Assembly (NCBI GenBank): GCA_964019155.1
Contig: OZ025240.1
Coordinates: 95,131,198 to 95,195,197 of the forward strand
Direction: 5' to 3'
Source: Osedax fenrisi
Taxonomy: Eukaryota > Annelida > Polychaeta > Sabellida > Siboglinidae
DNA length: 64,000 bases
Part shown: positions 25,290 to 37,450 of the stretch, one piece after another
Numbering within the stretch: the first letter of the stretch is position 1
Layout: each line of letters starts with the position of its first letter
The notes under the pieces: model-generated
Seen by the model: only the letters and a program-made list of their open reading frames with translations
Database searches by the model: none
Told to the model about the DNA's origin: nothing
Translations under genes and position numbers: made by a program

Positions 25290-26600
25290 ATCGTAATGTT
25301 TTTACATACTAATTAATTAATTTATATTTATTTTTGTAATACACTTTTATTCACATATTATAAGTTTATATATGAACGATTATAAATATACTGTCACATA
25401 ATAAGTGATTGTGAATATTAATATTGTAAGACATTGTAATCGGATTTTATATTCCATAATAAAATATATAATATTCTACAGCACTATAGTGTTTAAGGTG
25501 ATCACAAAAAAAATAATCATAGTTTTTTTTCTTATAGAGATTTAAATTCTAGGAACAATACAATTCTCGGATTTTATATTTATTTATTTTTAGACATTGC
25601 GTCCGACCTTCAAAGTTTCTTAAAAATATCAAAGTTAATATTTCCCATTTTACCCATGACTCTACGATTTCGTAGATCTATAATTATTATTATTATTATT
25701 ATTTTATATTGAACTTTTATATTTCATATTTTAAATTGTTCATCTGTATATCAACATATTACTAATTATTATATAATAAATATGAACATGTACAATGTAC
25801 ATTGGCAATATTTTTATATTCTATTTCCGGAATATCATATAGGCTATATCGATACTCAAACGATTATAAGAACTATATACATGGTATAAAACACATATAA
25901 TTGTCTTTCTGACATAATTGAGCGATATGGACGGATCCATATTACATTAATTGAACGGCAGATAATGCATTCATATAAATCCAAAATCTAAATATTATTC
26001 TTTATATTTCTCTATATTTTACTTATACATATTATGTGCATTTAAAGGAAATGTTGGTAATTTATAATAACATTATACTATAATATATTATAAATATATG
26101 AATTAAATTAAATATATAAATTCAATAATATTATCTATTTTAATATTCATTTTAAATTAAAATATTTGGAAAACATAAAATTTATAACCAACAAAAAATC
26201 TTTAATAAATATTGTGTAAATAGTAATTTTTTTATAAAAATTTACCATCGATTGGAAATGTAAGCAATATATATTTTTGAATAATATCGATATAAAATTA
26301 AAAAAAAATAATATAAAAAGTGATCACACTTTCTAGGAGAAAAAGCCATTTTGTTTGCATATTATATTTAAATATATTATTGCATATCATTTTATATTTT
26401 GCAAAATTATATTTAAATTAAATTATTTAAATTTTATAAATTTTCATTTCAACTATTTTATTTTTTATGAATGTTCATTATATATATTTGAACACTGATA
26501 TTATGCATTGTAGTCAGCATATGGTGCACCATGATAAAATCATGATTAGAAAATGGAAGTTATATATCATTATATAATAAAATGAGATGTTAAGTATACT
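25290..26600. other. AT-rich intergenic DNA
   Basis: I see no gene, element end or structured repeat beyond short A/T runs. Confidence 0.5.
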
Positions 26601-26606
26601 TACCTA

Positions 26607-27519
26607 GGGGAAAGTAATCGAATATGGACACTCTCGGTATCTCAGAAACCATAAATCCTACAAAAAAATGTTTAATGAATAACATATTCATAATAATATA
26701 TATAATCTAAAAAAGTATTTTTATTTTTTAATTATTAAAAATATTGCTGATATATTATATATATTAAGTAAACTGATTTTTTTATTACGTTTTTAAATTT
26801 AGTAAAAAAAAATTTCAACTTAAAACCTTCTCAATAATATACAAATGTATCGGTATAAAATATAACACTATATTATTAAAAAATGAAGCATTCTAAAAAT
26901 TATATATTTAATTTCTATATTTATTATCAGATATTCATTAAGTTATAAGCATATATCGAGAGGTCATATAAGTTCCTAATACGGATACTCTATATGTTTT
27001 AATACGGAAACCCTATAACCAATCAGCGCGCAGCTAATAAACTATTCTGATTTTCATAAAAATCGCTTGCGTTGTAATATTAATACCACCAATAAATCTA
27101 AATCTAAAATGTTTATTATTTAGATACTTAAATTGTATTATTAATTAAAACAATAATACAAATAAATAAATTATTAACTAATTAAATTAGAATACATTAT
27201 TCATAAAATGAATTAAAAATAATGTAATTGTAATTTATATGATTGGTTCATTAATCATATATAGTTTATTTAGTGGTATTTAGGTTGTCCGTATTATAAC
27301 ACAGGGTGTCCGACGGACACTGTCCGTATTCGGACATGGGTACCGAATAGTTAACACCCCCGTTATCTATGGAATTAAAAGATTAAATAAAATTTAAAAA
27401 TCACAATAATATCTATAATCATAAAATATTAAGATATTGTAATTTTTGAATAAAAATAATGAGTCATAAAATGTTAAGATCATTTATTGTTAAAGTGTCC
27501 GTATTAGGTTACTTTCCCC
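26607..27519 (+). mobile_element. MITE family R, full-length copy, 913 bp
   Basis: Full-length copy between TA dinucleotides. The left end is GGGGAAAGTAATCGAATATG; the right end, read inward, is GGGGAAAGTAACCTAATACG. Copies of TAATACGGACA-type motifs lie at both ends and near 26980, 27000, 27290 and 27325, and a palindrome with GGTACC lies near 27345. It carries no transposase and is non-autonomous. Confidence 0.88.
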
Positions 27520-27529
27520 TATATGATTT

Positions 27530-28170
27530 ATATAAACGAGATGTTTAAAAAGTTTACTATAATTCAGTTTATTCTTAAAAACCGTCGAATGTATTACATT
27601 TTGAGTTTATGGGAGAAAGATGATTACAACAATATTAAAGAATATATATTATATATTAATATTGAATAACGTATTTGTACATGTTATCTAATTATATATA
27701 GAATCTTAGAATTACGGGCAAAATAAATCGTATCGCCAAATATCGGACGTTCTAGAAAAATCAAGGAGTTTGAGAATTCACCATACAAATGGCATTTTTT
27801 AATAATAAATAATATTTTATTTATAATAGATGATATCTATCTTGTAAATGTAAATGTTGTTACACAAAATCTGCGAAGTATGAGTACTTTTCCCTATATC
27901 TAATTCTAAGTTTAACTATAAAGTATCCATTTGAAATGTGTTATACCCACAATTATTGTAATATATTAAGTATGTATATCATCATTTATCTTATATATAT
28001 ATATATATATATCAAAATAACTTACATTAATACACTTAAATTTATGAATCTGCAGATTCATATACCATGGTATAAACACAACAATTATAATGTTGTGTTA
28101 AGAAATTTATTTATCTTATTTCAGATTAATTAATATATATATATTCATATATATATATATATATATATAA
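27530..28170. other. AT-rich intergenic DNA
   Basis: I see no gene. A TACTTTTCCCTATA end-like motif near 27885-27898 resembles the MITE termini, but no partner end was found. Confidence 0.4.
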
Positions 28171-28177
28171 AACTATA

Positions 28178-28459
28178 CGTGTGACCCATTTGTCGAAGGC
28201 GTCAGACACACAATCAGTAGAACGTGGGACCCACGTAGTGTGTTTAAGCCCCATCCGGACCAATACAAATAATTCTTAAAATAATATTTAGAAGTGATCT
28301 TATATAATTGTGTATAAATAAATGATCGGCTCTCGTTAAAACCTTGGATGCCTTTATATGAGAGCAGCTTCGAAGGATCTTAGAGCCATATGGTTATAAG
28401 TGAAAACTTCATATAAGTTTCTGGATGGGTTGAAAGGATTCCACCAATATAAAATAACA

Positions 28460-28460
<1 letters not shown>
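28178..28460 (+). mobile_element. SINE with tRNA-Leu/Ser-like head
   Basis: The first 85 bases resemble a class II tRNA. A D-arm-like GTCGAAGGCGTCAGAC is at about 28192-28207. A perfect variable-arm hairpin (ACGTGGG, A, CCCACGT) is at about 28222-28236. A box B-like GTTTAAGCCCC is at 28242-28252, and GGACCA ends the tRNA-like part. About 190 bases of body follow, ending at an A- and TA-rich tail. It is a different family from the element at 13707. Confidence 0.55.
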
Positions 28461-28505
<45 letters not shown>

Positions 28506-28826
28506 GGGATAATTAATATATACAATCATTTGTTATACTAAATGTAATAACTTAAGAAAATATTATATTATATATTATACATAATATTATATTAAGAAAA
28601 TACTCCTAACAATATGATATTTGGGATTGAAATACGTAATATATTTATTTTATAATATTATAACAAAAATAAAATAAAATATCCATTTAATATAGATTTT
28701 CATTGGTATAGATTAACATACTAATTTAACTAACATGTCTATGTTGCCAGTTAATAAGTAAATGAAAATTTTAAATATAAATAAATAGTTTCCTATTCCA
28801 TATATGATATTTAACACACCGTGAGT

Positions 28827-28882
<56 letters not shown>

Positions 28883-28892
28883 ATATATATAT

Positions 28893-29060
28893 ATTTCTAT
28901 AGAATATATGGAGAATTCTATATTTTATAGAAATATATTTAATTGTAAATTAAACAAATGAAATAGACAACTAAATAATTCAATTATTTAGAAATTATAA
29001 ATTAATTAATTATAAAACATATAAATTAATATAAAACTTACAGCGATATATTACATCCAC
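28893..29060. repeat. Direct repeat pair, copy 1
   Basis: It contains AGAATATATGGAGAATTCTA and GAAATTATAAATTAATTAAT and aligns with 29725-29870. Both copies lie next to long (AT)n tracts. Confidence 0.65.
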
Positions 29061-29724
29061 TCTATTTACATGTTTAAATACTTATTTTATTGTTTACCTA
29101 TACACATATTATGTTATCTCATTTATATTCATAAGCTACCAGTAGCATATGCTATATATATATTTAATATACTTCAAGAATATCATCAACCTTTCTCAAT
29201 ACAATATAATATATCTTATATTATAGATATATTATAATATTAGAATCTATATAGCTTTATCCTGTCCAAAATCTCATTTGTTTTCCATATAATCACATAC
29301 CCCTAACTCATAATTTATAATCTTATAATCCTATAGGATCCGTAAACTATTTACTCTAGTATAACTATCGGGTGAAATTTACTTTATATAATACTATATA
29401 TAATGTTACTCGTAAACTGAGTAATGCTCATTAATATGTAAATAGGAACTACGTTAACGAAATAAATAGTTAATTTAATAAATATAGTATTTATAAATGT
29501 GTAACTAACCACTTAGGTTTAAATTAATAATAATGGTTTGGCATCTGCTGTTAAATAAAGATTTCTAACAACATTATAACTGGGTTTGCAATAAGAAATA
29601 ACTAAAGTTATCTACAGCCCTATTAGTGGCATAGTAATAATAAAATGAAATATTTCAATATAATTAAAATAGTTCACTATTAAATATATTACATATCAAT
29701 ACGCTGTACGTGAATATCCACATA

Positions 29725-29866
29725 TATATTTCCATGGAATATATGGAGAATTCCATATTCTATAGAATTATATTTAATTTAAAATTCATTAAAAAAATAA
29801 ATAAAATAGAATTATTTAGAAATTAAAATAAATTAAATCAATATAAAACTGACATCGGTATATTAC

Positions 29867-29931
<65 letters not shown>

Positions 29932-29935
29932 ATAT
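29725..29935. repeat. Direct repeat pair, copy 2, with (AT)n
   Basis: Second copy of the 28893-29060 repeat, followed by an (AT)n tract from 29870 to 29935. Confidence 0.65.
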
Positions 29936-29999
29936 AAAGTATTATCTATGATTTTGCGAAGCAAAAATTCGGAAAATAAGCATTTAATTTGATATTCTA

Positions 30000-30814
30000 A
30001 AAACTGTTACTTTTTAAATTTATATACATATTAAAATACTATATATAACTATATTGCCTTATACGATTGATAATATATTATGAATATATTCATATTGTTA
30101 AATTAATTAATGTTATTGTGAATTTCAAATATATCATTAATTATGTTGTCTCGATTTTTGTTATTGAATATATGCATTATTTATTCAGAATTTATTCTAT
30201 AGATTATAATCAAATAGATAAAATCGATAATAATAATAACTTAGGTATTATCGAATTCTAATATATTCTAGATTTATTATAGTTGTATATGACTATATAA
30301 GGTACTTGTTCTAGAATACAATATATATACATACTACTATATAGTTTACTTGAACATACTATAGAATATATAACCAATGGTAAAAACTAATTATAATATT
30401 ATTTACATTTATTCCCGATCAGCAATCAACAATATTTATTATATATAATATCCTATGGGATATAAAATGTATAAAATATATCATAATTATTATAAATTTG
30501 TTTGTATTTAAAATTAAGAAATAAAATCGTATTGATTAGTTAAATTAATCTAAATAATATAATGTATTAAATAAATACATTATATAATTATATAAATTTA
30601 TAATTAGAATATCTTTTATTTAAATTATTTTCCTTTAATTCATATATATATATATATATAATGCCTATCTATTAAATACTAGATATGAGATGAATTACTA
30701 CGGAATTACTTAGGCATCGCTGGTCATACGCCCACTATTAAATACATCAAATACAACATATATATTTGTAGGTCTATAGAGCTAAACTAATATAATCCCC
30801 TCACAATCCTCTAA

Positions 30815-30848
<34 letters not shown>

Positions 30849-30992
30849 CTATGTACTATATAGAGTGTAATACTGTATACAGTGTATATATATACACTGT
30901 ATACCATACAGTGATGTGCATTGCACATTGTGCACGGTGTTAATATGTTTAATTAATGCGTTATATATATTGTAATGTGTTTCTGTGTTCGT

Positions 30993-31069
<77 letters not shown>

Positions 31070-31137
31070 CATGACATTATTTTTTAAACTATAGTAAATA
31101 ATCATGTATTACTGTATAATATACATAATATACGGTG

Positions 31138-31172
<35 letters not shown>

Positions 31173-31244
31173 TATATATATATAACTAATATTATAGTTA
31201 TACCTAGTAAACCTATAATAGCTATAGCTATTAAGAAATTAAAT

Positions 31245-31291
<47 letters not shown>

Positions 31292-31535
31292 CGCTACTCA
31301 AAAGGTATTATGCTCTACATTTCTATACTTTAATAATACAATAATTAATTATTTTTAAATAAAATTAAAAACATATTTTTATAATCAATATTTATTGAAT
31401 GGAATGTGGAAGTTTAGCAATTGATTAAGTATACGTTTATCAATTGATTTAAGTTTAAAAATAATACAATAACAATAAAAGCGGATATTTGAATAACATA
31501 TATGTATTCTATATTGTTATTGTTATTTGTATTTG

Positions 31536-31566
<31 letters not shown>

Positions 31567-32050
31567 TAATCTGACATATAAATAAATCTAATATTATGTG
31601 CTTGTTTAAATTGTTAAAAATATGCCAAATAATGTGCATACACATATACACGCGAACAGTGTATCGTATACGAGTATACTCACAGACAAATATACACGTT
31701 ATGCGTTAATTGTATACAATATAGTATAATATTACGTGGCATAAGTTATGAGTCAGACAATAACGTTTTTACAAAGACTTGATTTTATGTAGATGTATTA
31801 TCATTATATATATATATATTCATGTGGCAACGACAGCCGAGGTTATAGTATATATACCTATAGGTAGTATGTATACACAACTATTATATAATATTATATT
31901 GTATAATATATATATAAGTATACTTGATAGAGTAGTAATACATAATATTTAGAGAAAATATTGGATCGATGCAAAATAAAACAATATAAATAAATAAATA
32001 TTTGTACAAATATAAGTACGAATTTCATTGATATTATTCACAATTCGAAA
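30000..32050. other. AT-rich intergenic DNA with long microsatellites
   Basis: I see no gene. (AT)n tracts: 30998-31077 (80 bases), about 31142-31170, 31249-31285 and about 31536-31561. Confidence 0.6.
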
Positions 32051-32188
32051 TAATAGGAAACATATACCAATGCGATAAACTATCCACAGTTATTAATCGA
32101 TATTCACTTCCGGTGGTCGTGTATTACGTAAACTCTTCGATTATCCGGAACCGATTACGACAACCGGTCGGTGTCGCGTTCGAGTCGA

Positions 32189-32388
32189 TGATCACGTGTT
32201 CGCCGTGCACTAGCGCCAGTGAAATCACGTGACTACGATACGGTTACCTCCGCCCACGTGACTACGACGAGCGATAGTTGATCACGTGTTCGCTGCGCAC
32301 TGTGAACTAGCGCCAGTGAAATCACGTGACTACGAAACGGTTACCTCCGCCCACGTGACTACGACGCGCGATAGGTGATCACGTGTTC
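32189..32388 (-). repeat. 90/97-bp tandem repeat rich in CACGTG, 3' of gene 2
   Basis: The block TGATCACGTGTTC occurs at 32189, 32279 and 32376. Each unit also holds AAATCACGTGACTACGA and CCCACGTGACTACGACG. The last block overlaps the gene 2 stop codon, so the repeat begins inside the coding exon and fills the start of the 3' UTR. Counting nearby sites, nine CACGTG hexamers lie between 32190 and 32545. Confidence 0.9.
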
Positions 32389-32531
32389 ACCAGCATATCG
32401 CAGTAGCGTATCACCGGGTCGAAGTCGTTGCAGCACGCGTGGTAGATACGAGCGTTGTTCACTTGTTTACCGCATTCATAGCACGTGTAGTAGCGAAAGT
32501 CGTCGGTTCGGCATTTGCCGGGTCGCGGTAC
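32379..32531 (-). CDS. Peptide gene 2, exon 2: six-cysteine mature peptide
   Basis: Terminal exon of the second secreted peptide gene; exon 1 is at 34453-34548. A candidate acceptor (CGCTCGCAG) ends at 32532. The exon opens in phase 0 with V-P-R-P-G-K-C and runs 50 codons to TGA at 32379-32381. The cysteines follow the gene 1 pattern exactly: C-x9-C-x2-C-x12-CC-x9-C, with R-Y-Y-T-C-Y-E-C-G-K, A-R-I-Y-H-A-C-C-N and V-I-R-Y-C. Codons end mostly in C or G, in strong contrast to the AT-rich window. The precursor is 82 residues. Inferred role: secreted disulfide-stabilised peptide (hormone, neuropeptide or other extracellular effector). A long frame on the same strand through the (CA)n repeats is unrelated. 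Confidence 0.85.
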   Translation of the reverse strand, partial: VPRPGKCRTDDFRYYTCYECGKQVNNARIYHACCNDFDPVIRYCDMLVNT

Positions 32532-32590
32532 CTGCGAGCGTCACGTGATTGATTAGGATGTGTCGAATTAGCGTTTCGTCTAGTATACTA

Positions 32591-32776
32591 GTTACATTAG
32601 TTGTTAGGTAATGTGACGAATTAATTATATACATAATTACAATATATATGTCAACACATACACACACACACACAAATACACACACGTACACATATACACA
32701 CACACACATACACACACAAATTACATTAGTTGTTGCGCAATATAAGTAATGTAACGAATTACTTATATACATAATT

Positions 32777-32837
<61 letters not shown>

Positions 32838-32980
32838 ACACACATATACACACACATACACACACACGCAAATTACATTAGTTGTTGCGCAATATAGATA
32901 ATGTGACGAATTACTTATATACATAATTACAATATATAACACACAAAAGCACACACACACACATACACACATACACACAA

Positions 32981-32995
<15 letters not shown>
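32591..32995. repeat. Minisatellite with CA/TA repeats in gene 2 intron
   Basis: TTACATTAGTTGTT recurs at about 32591, 32721 and 32873. Each time TACATAATTACAATATAT and then CA- or TA-rich microsatellite follow, a period of about 130-150 bases. It produces three false low-complexity frames. Confidence 0.85.
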
Positions 32996-33013
<18 letters not shown>

Positions 33014-33319
33014 CTTTACATTTTTACATACATAAACATATAAGGAATTAAGGAATATTAGGAATTCATAATTCAATAAAATAATAAAAAAATCTATATA
33101 TTTTATTATACTTAATATTAATTTAAAAAAACCTATTTTCAATATGTCTTCAATATATATTTGTATATTATTATCTATAATCATCTATCAATATTATATA
33201 CATTATTCATTAAAGAAAGTTCACATAATATTGATGTTTACAATATATTTGAATGATCAAAAGTTGACCTATATATTATGAACCATGACCCCTTAAAGAA
33301 ACCAGTGCATAAAAATAAA

Positions 33320-33323
33320 TATA

Positions 33324-33373
<50 letters not shown>

Positions 33374-33375
33374 GA
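33320..33375. repeat. (AT)n microsatellite
   Basis: About 45 bases of TA repeat in the gene 2 intron. Confidence 0.9.
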
Positions 33376-33819
33376 TACATATTATTTAATATATTCGTAC
33401 ATGTAAACACTTATATATAAATAGAAACCAAAGCTATGTAAAAATTTAAATATAGAATATAGCAGTTTTTCCATAAATATAGAATATATAATTATGAGAA
33501 TATATGAATATATATATATAATAATATGTTTCTACGAATTAAAATTATATAAATAATTGTAATTATTAATATCAACTTAATTAATATTTAAATGGGTGTT
33601 ATTAATCAATTTTATTTGCAAAGTATACATATTAATACACGCACACACACATATATATATGCCAATAGTATTCGCTAATTATATATAAAATATATAGAAA
33701 TATTTTTTAATTATAAAATTAATAATTAATAATAAAAAAATAATGATAGATTATTTTATTCATTTAGAACTAATAGGACTATTTAAAATTAATTTTAAAA
33801 TACATGTATATGTATACCT

Positions 33820-34070
33820 ATATGTATATTGTAGAATATAATATAACTATATTCTTTCTGCATTATTTTCACGGAAATTAACTGATAAACTCGTTCGATA
33901 TAGTTATTGCCATGAATATTATTAGTTATTATAACATTATTATAATCTATTAAAAAATATTCCTAATCATCATAAATTATAATAGTTGTACATAGAAGAA
34001 TCGAATCCCAACTCATATAATACCTATATGTATTTATTAACATTTATTTAATATATAGTGTGTATATTTG

Positions 34071-34078
<8 letters not shown>
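33820..34078. repeat. Dispersed repeat, copy 2
   Basis: Second copy of the repeat at 18372-18640, here inside the gene 2 intron and again followed by (AT)n. Confidence 0.75.
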
Positions 34079-34128
<50 letters not shown>

Positions 34129-34452
34129 AATATACAATATATTATAATATTTCTATTTCATTAATTAATTATAATATATTTTATAAATATAAAATGAATT
34201 TATTTATATTAAAAATACTCACAAATTATATTACAAAATAATCATATCATATTCATTTTAATTTTTTAATATTATATTTTTATATATAAATTATTACACT
34301 ATATATTTATATGGCTAACCTATTTATAATATATTATATTATATTTAAATAATAATAACAGTTATACATAGTATATAATATATTATTATGTATATATATC
34401 TAGTCTAATATTTATTTATATATATAATTTAATTATACATAAAATTACTAAC

Positions 34453-34548
34453 TTTAGTATATTTAACTCTATGCCTTCCATGGGAATATGCGGAGTTCAT
34501 AGCAATTAAAATACTTAATAATAATAATAGACAGAATAATATTTTCAT
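34453..34548 (-). CDS. Peptide gene 2, exon 1: signal peptide
   Basis: First coding exon of peptide gene 2. ATG is at 34548-34546. The 32 codons give a basic start (M-K), a leucine-rich core (I-L-F-C-L-L-L-L-L-S-I-L-I-A), then M-N-S-A-Y-S and H-G-R-H-R-V-K-Y-T-K. The exon ends at a donor, AAA|GTTAGT, in phase 0. Length, phase and the terminal Y-S ... Y-T-K pattern match gene 1 exon 1. Likely cleavage after Y-S would leave a mature peptide of about 60 residues with six cysteines. Codons are AT-rich here, unlike exon 2. The intron to exon 2 is about 1.9 kb. The exon is shorter than most frame finders report, and no longer competing frame covers it. Confidence 0.78.
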
Positions 34549-34764
34549 TTTGCTGACAATTATAATGTGAAATAAACTAAATAGTTGTAACTGAATCAGA
34601 AGAATGAAATTGACGACAAAATAATATTGTGCGTGGAATATATCACGGAAAGGAGAGATGTGATTTCTACTATCTAATTCAGTGAATGTTAGGTTAAGGG
34701 CGTTACGGGGGGCGTATTCTAAAACAAGAATCTAGTAGTTATCAGCTGACAGATGACGAGGGAA

Positions 34765-35250
34765 GTGGAGAGAAGGGGAGAGAAACAGTGAAGCACGACT
34801 TTTAAGTACATACATACATACATACGTACATACGTACATAGTAAATGTTAAGGAATGTATGAATGGCTTAATATGTAAACACGTGTCATTAAAAGTAAAC
34901 TTGGTTTTAAGTTTCATGAGTACTACTAGACGTATTATATAAACTCGCGATTATTAAGTCGTGATAGATTTTATTATCGTGATATTTATATATGCTTACG
35001 AATCATAAATTATATATATATGTATATATATATATATACATATATATGTGCGTGTATTAACTCATACGTCATTAATACTTATTTATATATATATATTTAT
35101 GATTTATATATAAATATAATTCACTAACATTACCATTTTTATTACATACATATATCATATTATCAATCATTTCTTTTATATTTAGCGAGTGATAAATCAA
35201 CGTAATTATGTTACATTTTAATTATGTTTACTGGAAACTAAACTATCCGA
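34765..35250 (-). promoter_or_regulatory. 5' flank of gene 2, duplicated at 40.44 kb
   Basis: Upstream of gene 2 and paralogous to 40441-40980 in the same orientation. Shared blocks include GGAATGTATGAATG and ATTATTAAGTCGTGAT on the plus strand. A TTATATAA (about 34935-34942; 40599-40606 in the copy) is kept in both and could serve as a TATA box for minus-strand transcription, though it lies about 390 bases from the ATG, so a long leader or 5' intron would be needed. Promoter function is inference; the duplication is seen. Confidence 0.5.
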
Positions 35251-35254
35251 TATA

Positions 35255-35290
35255 GGGGAAGTAACCTAATTCGGATACTTTAAGGGCCGA
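35255..35290. mobile_element. Solo terminus of MITE family R
   Basis: GGGGAAGTAACCTAATTCGG after TA, without the rest of the element; it lies 270 bases before a full copy. Confidence 0.5.
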
Positions 35291-35425
35291 CGCAACAGGG
35301 GTCTTATTTACATGGCAACATAGGATATTTATCTGTAATTATTGTTTTACTAAAATCTCCATAACTTTAGAAATACATAAAAGAATATCTAATTTTTTTT
35401 TGTATCTTTTACAATACATTTATAG

Positions 35426-35426
<1 letters not shown>

Positions 35427-35502
<76 letters not shown>
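35427..35502. repeat. (AT)n microsatellite, 76 bases
   Basis: Uninterrupted TA repeat; it makes a false repetitive open frame on the minus strand. Confidence 0.95.
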
Positions 35503-35505
<3 letters not shown>

Positions 35506-35528
35506 GAAATTTAAAATGTTATGATATA

Positions 35529-36436
35529 GGGGAAAGTAACCTAATACGGACACTTTAACACTAAATGGTATTAACATTTTATGGCTCATTATGTTTATTC
35601 AAAAATTACAATATATTAATATTATATGATTATATATATTATTGTGATTTTAAATTTTATTTAATATTTTAATTCCGTAGATAACGGGGGTGTCCGTATT
35701 CGGTACCCATGTCCGAATACGGACACCCTGTGTTATAATACGGACACCCTATATACACTAGATAAACTATATATTATTGATGAATAAACAGACAAATTAC
35801 ACTTACATTATTTATAATTAATTTTATGAACAATTTATTCCAATTTAATTAGTTAATAATTTATTTATTTTTATTATGTTTTAATTAATAATACAATTTA
35901 AGTATCTAAATAATAAAATTGTTAGATTTATCTTTATTGGTAATATTAATATTATAACGCACGCGATTTTTATGAATATCAGAATAGTTAATACGCTGCG
36001 CGCTGATTGGTTATAGAGTGTCCGTATTAAGACATATAGAGTGTCCGTATTAGGAACTTATATGACCTCTAGATATATGCTTATAACTTAATGAATATCT
36101 GATACAAAATATAAAAATTATATATATATAATTTTAGAATGCTTTATTATTTAATAATATAATGTTATATTTTACATCGATAGATTTTTATATTCTTGAG
36201 AAGGTTTTAAGTTGAATTTTAAATTTTTTTCATAAATTTAAAAACGTAATAAAAAAATCAGTTTATTGAGTATATCAGCACTATTTTGTTTGATTAAAAA
36301 ATAAAAAATACTTATTTAGACTAATTATATAATTATGAATATTTTATTAATTAAACATTTTTTTGTAGGATTTATGGTTTCTGAGATAACGAAGGTGGCC
36401 GTATTAGGACACTATCCATATCCGGATACTTTCCCC
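35529..36436 (-). mobile_element. MITE family R, inverted full-length copy, 908 bp
   Basis: TA on both sides. The left end is GGGGAAAGTAACCTAATACG, the exact inverse of the right end of the forward copies. Motifs of the GTGTCCGTATTA type recur near 35690, 36017 and 36040. No coding capacity. Confidence 0.88.
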
Positions 36437-36639
36437 TATATAGAATATTCTATATAGTAATTTGTATATATTATTTAACAGAATATTAGTGTATGGTTTT
36501 TGTTCGAATATTGAATAAAAGTAATTAAATACAACGGTCCATCTATCATTTTGAGTGGTGTCGTAAGCCAACAGCTATTTCGATAACTCATTATTACATT
36601 TGGTTACCAAGGTTGGGCCTTGTACAAGCACTATTTGAT

Positions 36640-37450
36640 ATACAACTATTATAGTAGGGTATACCCCTGTCCACCTTATCTCGAATTGCCCATTCAGCTT
36701 CCAAACCAGCGTGGACGATATCCAACGTTACCTAAAATACCCCTCGCCTAATATAACTACCATTCAACATTGGCTCACCACTATCTACCTCACTTTCAAT
36801 CTACTTTAAACCGAGGCTCGTTCTTCATCTTCCAATCTGTAGTAAAACTTACCAACCCATCCTAGTATTATCGGTTAGTCTATAGGCATGATATATCATG
36901 TACAAAACCAATTTCAAAAATCTTGGTTTTATATTTGACTGAACTTTTATTTTTAAATGTAATTTTCTATATAATAAAGTAACTAAGCTATCAAATATAG
37001 TCACTATATCTTATTCGTAATTCTATGACAGTTTATATACATTGTTATTATTACCTACATCATACATATTGTTGACTACTGAATCTTTATCCTTTACAAT
37101 ACCCCTCAACATATATTTACCGCGCTAAAAATTCTTCAAAATTATATAACTTAGTGCATATTCAAAATACCAAACTACGCTCATTCTCAATAACTCTCTT
37201 CTTAGCTAACTCCACTTGATATCTACACGACATAGCGCTAATATTCTATAAAACTACACTTGAAAACTGTTACATTAAGAAGGACTCTCCTGACTACCTA
37301 CTATATTATACTCACACTCAAATCAGCCACCATACATTCATACTACAATTACCTCCTAAACATAACTTATCTTATTTAATTACACTCGCGCATAGGTAAA
37401 CTCCATTCCACCCTATTAGGACATTCTTCGCATATCCACCTCTAGACATC
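36640..37450 (+). pseudogene. LINE reverse transcriptase fragment, heavily decayed
   Basis: Frames in different phases recall the thumb and C-terminal part of a CR1/L2-type RT: I-Q-H-W-L-T-T-I-Y near 36765 and N-F-K-N-L-G-F-I-F-D near 36910-36940. It is full of stops and frameshifts. It resembles the fragment at 4217-5310. Confidence 0.6.

Noticed and set aside
32476..33184. Cysteine/valine-rich frames in the gene 2 intron
   Set aside because: They translate (CA)n and (TA)n microsatellites.
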